Part shown: positions 25,539 to 33,911 of the stretch, in pieces
How positions within the stretch are numbered: the stretch's first letter is position 1
Layout: every line of letters starts with the position of its first letter
NCBI RefSeq assembly: GCF_006717045.1
Contig: NZ_VFPH01000003.1
Span: 868,001-932,000, forward strand
Length of the DNA: 64,000 nt
From: Pseudonocardia cypriaca
GTDB taxonomy: Bacteria > Actinomycetota > Actinomycetes > Mycobacteriales > Pseudonocardiaceae
Reading direction: 5' to 3'
Position numbers and translations under genes: made by a program
Notes under the pieces: model-generated
Seen by the model: only the letters and a program-made list of their open reading frames with translations
Database searches by the model: none
What the model was told of the DNA's origin: nothing

Positions 25539-25946
25539 ATGGAGCACACCGCATCCACCCACCAGGCCGACCAGTACGGCGCCTGGCAGCGCGACACGAT
25601 CCGTCGCCACGGCTGGGCACTGCAGCCCATGCCCGGCGACGAGGACGGCCCGTCGTACGTCTACACGATCGGTCTGTCCGGCTTCGGCCACCCCGAGCTC
25701 ATCCTCTTCGCCACCCCTCCCGCCGTTGCCGCACGAGTGCTCAACGACCTGGGCGAGCTGGTCCGCCTGGGCCGCGGACTCGCACCGGGCGAGCGGGTCC
25801 GCCTGCACAACGGCGACGTCCACCTGCTCACGTTCCCCGAGTCGGCCGACTGGCTCTTCGTGGCCAACGACCTGTACCGCGCGCCAGGGGCGCCGCCGGT
25901 TCCGGCGCTGCTCGTGGTGCCGGCCGACGAGCTGACACCGGTCTGA
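25539..25946 (+). CDS. DUF4262 domain protein
   Basis: A 135-residue soluble protein. YVYTIGLSGFGHPELILF, followed by a helix with LNDLGELVRLGR, is the DUF4262 core, and the rest is a short beta-rich half (RLHNGDVHLLTFPESADWLF). The biochemical function of DUF4262 is unknown. I use ATG 25539 because an in-frame ATG at 25524 lies inside the LexA-like palindrome; both are possible. If the box is functional, the gene is DNA-damage inducible. Confidence 0.82.
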   Translation: MEHTASTHQADQYGAWQRDTIRRHGWALQPMPGDEDGPSYVYTIGLSGFGHPELILFATPPAVAARVLNDLGELVRLGRGLAPGERVRLHNGDVHLLTFPESADWLFVANDLYRAPGAPPVPALLVVPADELTPV

Positions 25947-26040
25947 CCGGCCCCCGCCCGGGAGGCCGGCGCGCCGATCGCGGTCCTCACAGCCGCCGCG
26001 GCCGCTGCGCAGACCACGGCGAGCGCGCGGCGGCCGCCGT

Positions 26041-26709
26041 TCACCAGGCGGCGTCGAGGTCGGCGTGCTGCCGGACCCAGGCGTGCATGGCGATGCCCGC
26101 CGCCACCCCCGCGTTGATCGACCGGGTGGAGCCGAACTGCGCGATCGAGACGGTCAGCGCGGCGGCGGCCCGGGCTTCGCCCGTGACGCCCGGGCCCTCC
26201 TGACCGAAGAGCAGCACGCATTCCCGTGGCAGTCGCGCGGTCTCGATCCGCTCGGCTCCCGGGGTGTTGTCCACAGCCACCACGGCGAGGTTGTGGGTGT
26301 TCGCGAAATCCGCGAGGGCTTCCACGTCCTCGTGATGATGAACCCGCAGGTAGCGGTCGGTCACCATCGCGCCACGCCGGTTCCACCGCCTGCGTCCGAC
26401 GATGTGGACACCCGCGGCGGCGAACGCATTGGCCGTGCGCACCACCGTGCCGATGTTGTGGTCGTGGCCGAAGTTCTCGATGGCGACGTGGAAGGGGTGT
26501 GCACGACGCACCAGGTCCGCGGCCACCGCGTCGCGGCGCCAGTACCGGTACGCGTCCACGACGTTGCGCGCGTCGCCGTGCTCGAGCAGCTCGGGGTCGT
26601 ACCGGGGGTCCTGGGGCCACGATGCCGGGCCACCCGGCCACGGCCCCACCCCGACCTGCCCCGGCGCGGCCCACTCGCTCGGCCCGGCCAGCTCCTCCAC
26701 GTCGCTCAC
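26041..26709 (-). CDS. TrmH/SpoU-type RNA 2'-O-methyltransferase
   Basis: A 222-residue SPOUT methylase. Motif 1 is AIENFGHDHNIGTVVRTANA, motif 2 CVLLFGQEGPGVTGEA and motif 3 SIAQFGSTRSINAGVAAGIA, together forming the SAM-binding trefoil knot. The N-terminal extension of about 70 residues (PSEWAAPGQVGVGPWPGG) is typical of the actinobacterial Rv0380c-like branch. The target RNA is unknown; tRNA or rRNA is likely. I chose GTG 26709 over an upstream ATG because it opens directly into VSDVEELAGPSEW. Confidence 0.9.
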   Translation of the reverse strand: MSDVEELAGPSEWAAPGQVGVGPWPGGPASWPQDPRYDPELLEHGDARNVVDAYRYWRRDAVAADLVRRAHPFHVAIENFGHDHNIGTVVRTANAFAAAGVHIVGRRRWNRRGAMVTDRYLRVHHHEDVEALADFANTHNLAVVAVDNTPGAERIETARLPRECVLLFGQEGPGVTGEARAAAALTVSIAQFGSTRSINAGVAAGIAMHAWVRQHADLDAAW

Positions 26710-27172
26710 GCGACGATCGTGCCCCGGCCCCGCGCGCACCGCGCCTCCGAGGTGCACCTGAGGGGGTGGCGGCCGCCGCTGTGCGGACCCTGCTCGACCC
26801 GAGTGCCGTGACCCGAGCGTGATCTCCGCGGGTGCGTCATGCTCCCGGCCTGGGAATGAGCCGAACGGTCGCGGCGGCGTGTCGTCTCAAAGCGATCACG
26901 GCTCGCCCGGTCGGCGAACCGCCCGGCGCGTCATCGGGCCCGCTCGCGCGCGGTGACGGCCCCCTGCGGTTCGGCGCCGTCGACGAGCGGCCCGATGCCT
27001 CCGCATTGCAAGGAGGAGCGGTCACTCCCTGAAGGCGTTACGTCGCGTTCGGTCCAATCGTTAGGGCATCCGGGGCAATCCGGCGCCGCTCGTCGCGCCC
27101 GAAGCCGCTTCCGGCCCACTGCACTCTCAGCTTCGCAACCACAACGCAACCACCCTCTTACGGTCACCGGCC
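26710..27172. other. 463-bp divergent intergenic region
   Basis: This gap lies between the start of the SpoU methylase (minus) and the flavoprotein gene (plus). Short open frames on both strands (for example 26832-27032 and 26931-27197) lack ribosome sites and family character and look like chance. I see no tRNA, strong hairpin or repeat. It must contain promoters in both directions. Confidence 0.5.
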
Positions 27173-28498
27173 ATGGACCAGCGGCTACTGCGTGCAACGT
27201 GGTTGGGCGGGCTCGGGGTGATCATAAGCGCCCCCTCGCTCGCCTACCTCGCGCTGTCGTCGTCCGGTGGGTTCTGGCACCGGCTCTCGGTTCTCACCGG
27301 TCTGCTCGCGCTCTCGGCACTCGTCTGCGCGGCCGTGCTGCCGTCCCGACTGCGCTCGCTGAACCGCGCGTTCGGCATCGAGTCGGTGATCGACGTGCAC
27401 CGCTTCTTCGGCGTGACCACCGCGGCGCTGGTGTTCGCCCACCTCGCCTGCGTGGTGGCCGCCAGCCCGTCCAACATCACCCTGCTCGACCTCACCACCG
27501 CTCCGGGTCGGGCGAAGGCGGCCACCATCTCGACGCTCGCGCTCGTCGCGCTGGCCGGGCTGACCGTGCTGCGGAACCAGGCCCGGTTGTCGTACGAGCT
27601 GTGGAAGTGGTCGCACGTCACGCTCGCAGCCACCGCGCTCGTCGCCGCGGCCCTGCACGTCTGGCTGCTCGACCAGCTCATGCGCGATGCCGTGATCGGC
27701 CCGATGCTCACGCTGATCGCACTGGCGCTGGGGATCGTGTTCGGGCACCGCTGGGTGTGGCGCCCGATGTTCGACCCGTCCACCGAGTTCGTCGTCCGCG
27801 ACATCCGGCGCGAGAACCACACGGTGAGCACGCTGGTCCTCGTCCCGTGCAGCCGTGACGGCCGGCCGGCGACGTCCTGGGCGTTCGCCCCCGGCCAGTT
27901 CGCCTGGATCCGCCTGGACCGCTCCGTGATGGCCCAGGAGCACCCGTTCACGATCGCGTCGAGCGCCCACTCGGACGCCACCGAGTTCACGATCCGCCAC
28001 ACCGGTGACTTCACCCGCGCGCTGCGCCGCCTCCCCATCGGCGCCACCGTGTGGGTGGACGGTCCGCACGGCGCCTTCACCAACGACGTCGAGACGTCAG
28101 CATGCTTCGTCATGATCGCCGGCGGTGTCGGCATCACCCCGATGATGAGCATGCTGCGCACCGCCGCCCACAGGCGCGATCCGCGGACCTACCGCCTCAT
28201 CGTCGTCGCGAGCAAGCCGGAGGACCTGTTGTTCCGGGCCGAGCTCGCCGAGCTGAGGGGCGTACTCGACCTCGAGGTCACCGAGGTGCTGCGTCGGCCG
28301 GTGGAGGGCTGGTCGGGACCCACCGGCGACGTCAGCGCAGAGCTGCTCTCGATGGTGGTCGGCCGCGCCCACCACCCCACTGAAGTGGACTACTTCATCT
28401 GCGGCCCACCCGCCCTCGTCAGCGATGCCGTCAGCGCCCTCGACATCCTCGGCGCTCCTGCGGACCACGTGCACACCGAACAGTTCGACATGGCTTGA
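27173..28498 (+). CDS. Ferric-reductase-like membrane flavoprotein (FRE/NOX type)
   Basis: A 441-residue protein with six N-terminal helices and a C-terminal flavodoxin-reductase module. Heme-ligand-type His residues are in IDVHRFFGVTTAALVFAHLA and WKWSHVTLAATALVAAALHV. The reductase part has EHPFTIASS (FAD-binding HPFT), GPHGAFTND, and MIAGGVGITPMMSMLRTAA (NAD(P)H loop), ending with YFICGPPALVSDAV. It should move electrons from NAD(P)H through FAD and heme across the membrane to an external acceptor. Start ATG 27173 has only a weak ribosome site. It leads a same-strand cluster of secreted proteins. Confidence 0.9.
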   Translation: MDQRLLRATWLGGLGVIISAPSLAYLALSSSGGFWHRLSVLTGLLALSALVCAAVLPSRLRSLNRAFGIESVIDVHRFFGVTTAALVFAHLACVVAASPSNITLLDLTTAPGRAKAATISTLALVALAGLTVLRNQARLSYELWKWSHVTLAATALVAAALHVWLLDQLMRDAVIGPMLTLIALALGIVFGHRWVWRPMFDPSTEFVVRDIRRENHTVSTLVLVPCSRDGRPATSWAFAPGQFAWIRLDRSVMAQEHPFTIASSAHSDATEFTIRHTGDFTRALRRLPIGATVWVDGPHGAFTNDVETSACFVMIAGGVGITPMMSMLRTAAHRRDPRTYRLIVVASKPEDLLFRAELAELRGVLDLEVTEVLRRPVEGWSGPTGDVSAELLSMVVGRAHHPTEVDYFICGPPALVSDAVSALDILGAPADHVHTEQFDMA

Positions 28499-28546
28499 GC
28501 GAGCGCTCCCCCAGCTCCCCCCTCGCTCCCCAAGAGGAAGGCCCCC

Positions 28547-29617
28547 ATGCTCCGCCGGATCCCCCGAATACTCCGTGCTGCCGTGATCGTCACGGTTCTG
28601 CTCGCCGTCTCCGCCTCGGTGTACCAGTCCTGGGCAACCGGGGCGCCCGGCACGAGTGGCTGGACCCAGACCCAGTGGGGCCCACTCGGGCCCGCCGACC
28701 GCGACCTGCTCATCAAGGTCCGGTTGGCCGGGCTCTGGGAAGGCCCGACCGGGCAGCAGGCCGAGCAGATGGCCACCAGCGCCGAGGTGCGTGAGGTCGG
28801 TCGCAAGCTCGCCGAGGAACACGCCCAGCTCGACGAGGAGGTGCGCAAGGTCGCCGACCAGCTCGGTGTTCCGCTGCCGAGCGGGCCGAACGCCCAGCAG
28901 ATGGGCTGGATGTCCGAGATCACGTCGAAGACCGGCTCGGAGTACGACCGCACGTTCGTCCAGATCGTGCGCGAGGCGCACGGGATGATCCTCCCGGTCA
29001 TCTCCGAGGTGCGCAGCGGCACGCAGAACGACCTCATCCGGCAGTTCGCCGAGACGGGCAACGAGTTCGTCACCCGCCACCACCAGTACCTGGAGAGCAC
29101 CGGGCTGGTCGACTACTCCGCACTGCCCCACCACGGCCCCGGCCTGCTCGGCGGGGGCACGGACACGAGCGACCTGCTCGTGCCGTTCCTCGTGTTCATC
29201 GCCGCGCTGCTCGCCGCCATCGCCCTGGTCTGGGGCCTGCGCAGCCGGTCGACGCCCAGCCGCCGCCAGCGCGTCACCGTCCCCGAGCCCTCGATCTCGC
29301 GTCCCGCCGCGCGTCTCCCCGAACTCACCGCGGTGGCCGCGATCCCGGCACCGCGGAGCATGAGCATCGACGACACCGGCCCGATCTCCGTGATCAGCGA
29401 CGTCCCCGTGGCCACGCTCACGGACAGCGGCGCCTACCGCCTGTCCCCGGACTCCGGCGCACACGCCACCTTCACGAAGACCCGCAACGCCACCGCGGTC
29501 AGCGACAGCGGCTCCCACCGCGCCGTCAGCGACTCGGACTCGCACCGATCCGTCTCCACGTCCGGTTCCCACCGGATGCCGCGCTCCCGTCGAGCACGGC
29601 ACTCAACGCGGCGCTAG
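28547..29617 (+). CDS. DUF4142 membrane-anchored protein with Ser/His-rich tail
   Basis: A 356-residue exported protein. Residues 1-30 are a signal anchor (LRRIPRILRAAVIVTVLLAV). The DUF4142 ferritin-like helical domain spans about residues 45-190 (for example GPADRDLLIKVRLAGLWEGP and EVGRKLAEEHAQLDEEVRKV). A helix at about 207-227 (LLVPFLVFIAALLAAIALVW) anchors it again. The last 120 residues are a cytoplasmic-type low-complexity tail with repeats of SDSGSHR/SDSDSHR/STSGSHR. It follows the flavoprotein by 48 bp, behind an AAGAGGAAGG ribosome site. Confidence 0.88.
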   Translation: MLRRIPRILRAAVIVTVLLAVSASVYQSWATGAPGTSGWTQTQWGPLGPADRDLLIKVRLAGLWEGPTGQQAEQMATSAEVREVGRKLAEEHAQLDEEVRKVADQLGVPLPSGPNAQQMGWMSEITSKTGSEYDRTFVQIVREAHGMILPVISEVRSGTQNDLIRQFAETGNEFVTRHHQYLESTGLVDYSALPHHGPGLLGGGTDTSDLLVPFLVFIAALLAAIALVWGLRSRSTPSRRQRVTVPEPSISRPAARLPELTAVAAIPAPRSMSIDDTGPISVISDVPVATLTDSGAYRLSPDSGAHATFTKTRNATAVSDSGSHRAVSDSDSHRSVSTSGSHRMPRSRRARHSTRR

Positions 29618-29639
29618 CTCCCCGCTCTTCGCGCCGCAG

Positions 29640-29662
29640 CACCGGCGGCTCGTCCGCCGGTG
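29640..29662 (+). terminator. Hairpin after the DUF4142 gene
   Basis: CACCGGCGG (29640-29648), loop CTCGT, CCGCCGGTG (29654-29662): a perfect 9-bp stem between the DUF4142 stop and the first lipoprotein gene. There is no T-tract. It is followed by a GATCCCCGAACGGAGGACCC leader that is repeated before the second lipoprotein gene. Confidence 0.55.
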
Positions 29663-29693
29663 TGCCTGTCCCCGATCCCCGAACGGAGGACCC

Positions 29694-30716
29694 ATGTCCC
29701 CGAGCAGTACTGCTCGATATTTCTCGACACGGCGAAAGATCGGTCTTTGCGCCGCCGCTCTCGTTGTGACCCTGCTACCCACCGCGTGCAGCTCCGCCTA
29801 CGCGGCCGACGAGGCTCCCGAAGTCGTGGAGGTCGGCGGCGTGGCTGCAGCTGAGCCGCTGGCCGACGAGGACGACGCCGCCGCGGACGACCCCGCCGCG
29901 GAGGAAGGCGCCGCTGAGGAAGGCGCCGAGCCGGCCGACCCCGTTGCCGAGGCACCCCCGCCCGAGGAAGGTGAGGTGGCCCAGCTGCGCGGCCGAGACC
30001 GCGGCCGGGACAACGACGGCCGGGGCGGCCGGGGCGATGGCCGGGGCGGCCGAGACATCGGCGACGGTCGCGGGCAGGAGGGCGGCCAGGCCGGCGGTCG
30101 ACCCGGCAAGCCGGACGGCGGCGTGGAGCCGCCTCCGCCCCCCAACGAAGGCGGCAACGAGGGCAACAACGGGCTCGACGTCCTCGGCACGGACTGCACC
30201 AACAGCCAGCTGGAACCGCACACCGGGTTCGAGGTTGCACCGGCCTGCGTCTCGACCTCCTTCGGTGAGGTCGCGGCGGAGGAGAACAGCCCCTCGCTGC
30301 TCATCACGGAGGCCCCGCAGACCGTGGCCGTCGGCGAGGACTTCACCATCGCGGTGAGCACCCGCAACCTCGTCCGCGACCGCTTCCTCGGCGCTGCCGC
30401 GGGTGGCTACTACCTGGAGAGCTCGTTCCTGAACGGTGACGGCCTCCAGCGCGGCCACTTCCACACGGCGTGCCGGGTGCTCGAGAGCGTTGCCGAGGCG
30501 CCCGACGCGGAACCGGCTCCGGAGTTCTTCGTCGCCACGCAGGACAACGGCGGCGGTGCGGCCCCGGACACGGTGGAGATCACCGTGCCCGGCATAGACA
30601 CCGCGGGCACCGTCCAGTGCGCGTCGTGGGCCGGCGACGGTTCCCACCGGACCCCGATGATGCAGCGGGCGAACCAGACTCCGGCATTCGACGCAGTCCG
30701 CATCACGGTTCAGTAG
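29694..30716 (+). CDS. Secreted lipoprotein, tandem paralogue 1 (basic/Gly-rich linker)
   Basis: A 340-residue predicted lipoprotein. The signal runs to lipobox LPTAC (Cys about residue 32). It continues with an acidic Ala/Glu stretch, then an Arg/Gly/Asp-rich low-complexity linker (GRDRGRDNDGRGGRGDGRGG). The C-terminal domain starts at LDVLGTDCTNSQLEPHTGFE and has CVSTSFGEV, STRNLVRDRFLGAAAGGYY, RGHFHTACRVLES and DGSHRTPMMQRANQTPAFD. Four conserved Cys suggest disulfides. It has the look of actinomycete proteins sometimes labelled pecanex-like, a name without functional meaning here. It is paired with a close paralogue downstream. Confidence 0.85.
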   Translation: MSPSSTARYFSTRRKIGLCAAALVVTLLPTACSSAYAADEAPEVVEVGGVAAAEPLADEDDAAADDPAAEEGAAEEGAEPADPVAEAPPPEEGEVAQLRGRDRGRDNDGRGGRGDGRGGRDIGDGRGQEGGQAGGRPGKPDGGVEPPPPPNEGGNEGNNGLDVLGTDCTNSQLEPHTGFEVAPACVSTSFGEVAAEENSPSLLITEAPQTVAVGEDFTIAVSTRNLVRDRFLGAAAGGYYLESSFLNGDGLQRGHFHTACRVLESVAEAPDAEPAPEFFVATQDNGGGAAPDTVEITVPGIDTAGTVQCASWAGDGSHRTPMMQRANQTPAFDAVRITVQ

Positions 30717-30733
30717 AAGAAGAACGCATCGGA

Positions 30734-30768
30734 GCGCGGCGGCCGTGCTTCCACGCCGGCCGCCGCGC
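30734..30768 (+). terminator. Hairpin between the two lipoprotein genes
   Basis: GCGCGGCGGCC (30734-30744) and GGCCGCCGCGC (30758-30768) form a perfect 11-bp stem with a 13-nt loop. Its position matches the hairpin at 29640 before the first paralogue, and the following ATCCCGAACTGAGGACCC leader is also shared. The duplication unit therefore seems to include hairpin, leader and gene. Confidence 0.55.
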
Positions 30769-30791
30769 CCCGTATCCCGAACTGAGGACCC

Positions 30792-31787
30792 ATGTCCCCG
30801 TACAGCACCGCCCGGCGTCCCTCGAGCGCTCGCAAGATCGCGCTCTGCGCTGCAGCCGTCGTGGTGACGCTCCTCCCCACCGCGTGCGGAACCGCACTCG
30901 CCGACAGCGGCGACTCCGCCCAGGCCACGGTGGAAGTTGGTGGTGCCGACGCTGCTGAGCCGGTCGACGACGAGGACGGCACCGCCGTGGAGGGCGGAGC
31001 CGACGAGGAGGGCGGAGCCGACGAGGGGGGCGGCGCCGACGAGGAGCAGCCCGGCGGCTCCGATGGCGACGATGACCCCGCCGAGGACGGAAACGCCTCG
31101 GAGGACGAGTCCCCGGCGCAGAACGACGGGGACGACGCACGCGACGAGAACGACCCGGGGAACGGCCGCGACGAGGAGCGGAAGGCGCCTCCCGCCGACG
31201 AGGAGAACAAGGAGAACGAGGAGAACGGGGACGACGACAACGACGAGCTCGACGTCCTCGGCACGGACTGCACCAACAGCAGGCTGGAACCGCACACCGG
31301 GTTCGAGGTGGCACCGGCCTGCGTCTCGACCTCCTTCGGCGAGGTCCCGGCGGAGGATGACAGCCCGTCGCTGCTCATCACGGACGCCCCGCAGACCGTG
31401 GCCGTCGACCAGGAGTTCACGATCTCGGTGAGCACCCGCAACCTCGTCCGCGACCGCTTCCTCGGCGCCGCCGCAGGCGGCTACTACCGGGAGAGCTCGT
31501 TCCTCAACGACGACGGCATCCAGCGCGGCCACTTCCACACGGCCTGCCGCATGCTCGAGAGCACCGATGAGGCGCCCGACGCGGCACCGGCCCCGGAGTT
31601 CTTCCTGGCCACCCAGGACAACGGCGGCGGCGAGGCCCCGGACACCGTGAACATCACGGTGAGCGGCCTACCGGCCGGCACCGCCCAGTGCGCGGTGTGG
31701 GCCGGCGACGGGTCGCACCGCCTCCCGATGATGCAGCGGGCGAACCAGACCCCGGCCTTCGACGTGGTTCGCATCTCCGTCGAGTAG
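30792..31787 (+). CDS. Secreted lipoprotein, tandem paralogue 2 (acidic linker)
   Basis: A 331-residue paralogue of the preceding gene. It starts MSPYSTARRPSSARKIALCA with lipobox LPTAC. The linker (about residues 45-150) is almost wholly acidic (EEGGADEGGGADEEQPGG and ENKENEENGDDDNDE) instead of Arg/Gly-rich. The C-terminal domain is nearly identical to copy 1: CVSTSFGEV, STRNLVRDRFLGAAAGGYY, RGHFHTACRMLES and SHRLPMMQRANQTPAFD. The contrast between a conserved core and opposite-charge linkers suggests selection on the linker. It is convergent with pyrE. Confidence 0.85.
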   Translation: MSPYSTARRPSSARKIALCAAAVVVTLLPTACGTALADSGDSAQATVEVGGADAAEPVDDEDGTAVEGGADEEGGADEGGGADEEQPGGSDGDDDPAEDGNASEDESPAQNDGDDARDENDPGNGRDEERKAPPADEENKENEENGDDDNDELDVLGTDCTNSRLEPHTGFEVAPACVSTSFGEVPAEDDSPSLLITDAPQTVAVDQEFTISVSTRNLVRDRFLGAAAGGYYRESSFLNDDGIQRGHFHTACRMLESTDEAPDAAPAPEFFLATQDNGGGEAPDTVNITVSGLPAGTAQCAVWAGDGSHRLPMMQRANQTPAFDVVRISVE

Positions 31788-31797
31788 GAGCCTGCTG

Positions 31798-32370
31798 TCA
31801 GGCCAGGCCGATGTCGGCGAGGCCGAGCAGTGCGCGGTAGGGCACACCTTCGGCCTCGATCGCCTCACGGGCTCCGGTGTCGCGATCCACGACGGTCGCG
31901 ACGCCGGCGATCTCGGCCCCGGCCTCCCGCACCGCGCGGACGGCGGTGAGCACCGAGGCGCCGGTCGTAGAGGTGTCCTCAACGACGAGCACCCGGCGGC
32001 CCGCGACGTCCGGTCCCTCGATGAGCCGCTGCATCCCGTGCTGCTTCGTCGACTTGCGGACGACGAACGCGTCCACCGGCGGCGTCTCGGGCGCGACGGC
32101 CCGCTCGGCCGCCGCGGCGTGCAGCACGGCATCCGCCACGGGGTCGGCCCCGAGGGTGAGGCCGCCGACCGCGGAGTACTCCCAGTCGGCGGTGAGCACC
32201 CGCAGGAGGCGCCCGACGAGCGGGGCGGCCCGGTGTTCCAGCGTGACCCGGCGCAGGTCCACGTAGTAGTCGGCCTCCGCGCCGGAGGACAACGTGACCC
32301 GCTCGTGCACGACACCCAGCTCGCGGACGAGCGCGGCCAGCTGCTCGCGCTCCGTGTCCGCCGTGCTCAT
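31798..32370 (-). CDS. pyrE: Orotate phosphoribosyltransferase
   Basis: A 190-residue enzyme of pyrimidine biosynthesis that joins orotate and PRPP to OMP. The PRPP loop is RVLVVEDTSTTGASVLTAV, preceded by FVVRKSTKQHGMQRLIEG. The N-terminus contains VTLSSGAEADYYVDLRRVTL, and VGGLTLGADPVADAVL follows. The start ATG at 32370 forms an ATGA overlap with the upstream SDR gene. The position matches mycobacterial Rv0382c. Confidence 0.95.
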   Translation of the reverse strand: MSTADTEREQLAALVRELGVVHERVTLSSGAEADYYVDLRRVTLEHRAAPLVGRLLRVLTADWEYSAVGGLTLGADPVADAVLHAAAAERAVAPETPPVDAFVVRKSTKQHGMQRLIEGPDVAGRRVLVVEDTSTTGASVLTAVRAVREAGAEIAGVATVVDRDTGAREAIEAEGVPYRALLGLADIGLA

Positions 32371-33143
32371 CGCCGCCCCCTGCCCCGCTCGGCCGCCGCC
32401 ATGACGCGGCGCAGCACCGGCCGCGGCAGCAGGTCGACGAGCACGGCGAGCGCTTTGTACTGCGGGCTCGGCACGGACACCACCTTCCCCCTCGCCAGGT
32501 CGGCGAGGCACTCCTCCACGACGCGCTCCGCCTCCAGCCACAGCAGGCCGCGGCGCGCGCCCATGTCCATCCCGGCACGCTCGTGGAACTCCGTGCGCAC
32601 GAACCCGGGGCACAGCACCATCGCCCGCACGCCGGTGCCGGCGAGCGTGGCGGCGAGGCCCTCGGTGAAGACCGTCACCCACGCCTTCTCCGCCGTGTAG
32701 GTCGAGCCGCTGCCGGTGACCAGGCCGAGCATGCTCGCCACGTTCACCACGGCTCCGCGCCCCCGCTGGACCATCCCGGGCAGGGCGGCCCTCGTCAGCT
32801 GCAGCACCGCGGTGACGTTGAGGTCGTGCTGGCCGAGGATGGCGGCCGGGTCGGCCTTCAGGAAGGGCTGCCGCTGCCCGGCGCCCGCGTTGTTGACCAG
32901 CAGGTCGACCGGGGCGTCCTGGTCGGCCAGCCGCGCCGCGACCCGTTCCCGGCCCTCCACGGTGCTGAGGTCGGCCACCAGCACCTCGGCGGTCACCCCG
33001 CGCTCGCGGTGGCGGGCCGCGGCCGCTTCCAGCCGGTCGCCGTCGCGGGCGACGAGAACGAGGTCGCGGCCGTCCCGGGCGAGCCGCGCCGCGAACGCGG
33101 CGCCGATCCCGGATGTCGCGCCGGTGATCAATGCGGTGGGCAC
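32367..33143 (-). CDS. Short-chain dehydrogenase/reductase
   Basis: A 258-residue classical SDR. The cofactor motif is ALITGATSGIGAAFAARLAR, NNAG lies in LLVNNAGAGQRQPF, and the catalytic Ser-Tyr-Lys set is in VASMLGLVTGSGSTYTAEKA. The Arg after the first strand region (LVARDGDRLEA) favours NADP. Substrate is unknown. Its stop overlaps the pyrE start. The C-terminal tail ends in Arg/Gly repeats. Confidence 0.9.
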   Translation of the reverse strand: MPTALITGATSGIGAAFAARLARDGRDLVLVARDGDRLEAAAARHRERGVTAEVLVADLSTVEGRERVAARLADQDAPVDLLVNNAGAGQRQPFLKADPAAILGQHDLNVTAVLQLTRAALPGMVQRGRGAVVNVASMLGLVTGSGSTYTAEKAWVTVFTEGLAATLAGTGVRAMVLCPGFVRTEFHERAGMDMGARRGLLWLEAERVVEECLADLARGKVVSVPSPQYKALAVLVDLLPRPVLRRVMAAAERGRGRR

Positions 33144-33166
33144 GTGCCGACCCTACTGACCCGGGA

Positions 33167-33823
33167 TCACGACTCCTTGCGGAGGCGGACCCCCAGCCCC
33201 TGCTCGAGCGCGGTGGCGAACTCGGCGAGGTCGGCGAGCAGGTCCTGCACCCGCTCGGCGCTCGAGCTCAGCGGCGCGGTTGCGAGCACCCACGACTCCT
33301 CGGCCCAGAGCAGCTCGACGTCGTCGCCGAGCGTGTCGGCCGCGGTGGCGAGCCGGGGCGTCAGCAGCGGACGCACCGCGGCGGCGTCCGAGACGAACGC
33401 GTACCGCTCGCCGACCGGCTGGAGCAGGTCGAGCCCGGCGTCGTCGGGCAGCGGGGCGGACGGGAGGCGCAGCTCGACCGCGGCCGGCAGCGGCTCCTGA
33501 AGCTGCACCGCCACCAGGATCGACGTGAGCCGCCCGGCCTGCTCGTGGTCGAACACGTACGCCATGCGGGGCCCGTCCGGCGTGGGCACGTCCCCGCTGA
33601 TCAGGTTGCGGGCCACACCGGGTCCGCCCTGGTGGATGGTGCCGTAGCGCCAGCGGCTGGGGAGCACCGGATCGGTGTCGAGGAACTCCCAGCCGCGCAG
33701 GGCGGCCCACCGCTTCCGGTCCTTCGCCCCCGAGCCGCGACGGCTGTCGGCCAGCAGCAAGGCGGCGCCGATCAACAGCGCGATCACGGCGATGACGAAC
33801 CACACCGTCGACGAAAGACCCAC
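33167..33823 (-). CDS. Single-helix membrane-anchored conserved protein (Rv0383c-like position)
   Basis: A 218-residue protein. GTG 33823 reads VGLSSTVWFVIAVIALLIGA, a signal-anchor helix. A soluble domain follows with RWAALRGWEFLDTDPVLPSR, YGTIHQGGPGVARNLISGDV and the C-terminal coil ERVQDLLADLAEFATALEQG. A membrane-anchored conserved protein sits between pyrE and clpB in mycobacteria too. Function is unknown. A longer frame to 33874 overlaps the clpB terminator hairpin and is rejected. Confidence 0.85.
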   Translation of the reverse strand: MGLSSTVWFVIAVIALLIGAALLLADSRRGSGAKDRKRWAALRGWEFLDTDPVLPSRWRYGTIHQGGPGVARNLISGDVPTPDGPRMAYVFDHEQAGRLTSILVAVQLQEPLPAAVELRLPSAPLPDDAGLDLLQPVGERYAFVSDAAAVRPLLTPRLATAADTLGDDVELLWAEESWVLATAPLSSSAERVQDLLADLAEFATALEQGLGVRLRKES

Positions 33824-33873
33824 GGTCGAGCAGCGTAGCCCGGTAGGGGCCCGACAAGCCGGAACGCCACGCA

Positions 33874-33908
33874 TGATCGGGCCGGGCTTCGAACGCCCGG
33901 CCCGATCA
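33874..33908 (-). terminator. clpB terminator hairpin
   Basis: TGATCGGGCCGGGC (33874-33887), loop TTCGAAC, GCCCGGCCCGATCA (33895-33908): a perfect 14-bp stem starting 3 bp beyond the clpB stop (33912). It lies upstream of the next minus-strand gene and insulates it from heat-shock transcription. Confidence 0.85.
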
Positions 33909-33911
33909 CGG

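Noticed and set aside
26832..27197. Small genes in the SpoU/flavoprotein gap
   Set aside because: Open frames on both strands without ribosome sites or conserved features; treated as intergenic.
31790..31803. GCCTG-CTGT-CAGGC as a terminator between the lipoprotein gene and pyrE
   Set aside because: Only a 5-bp stem overlapping the pyrE stop; too weak to call.
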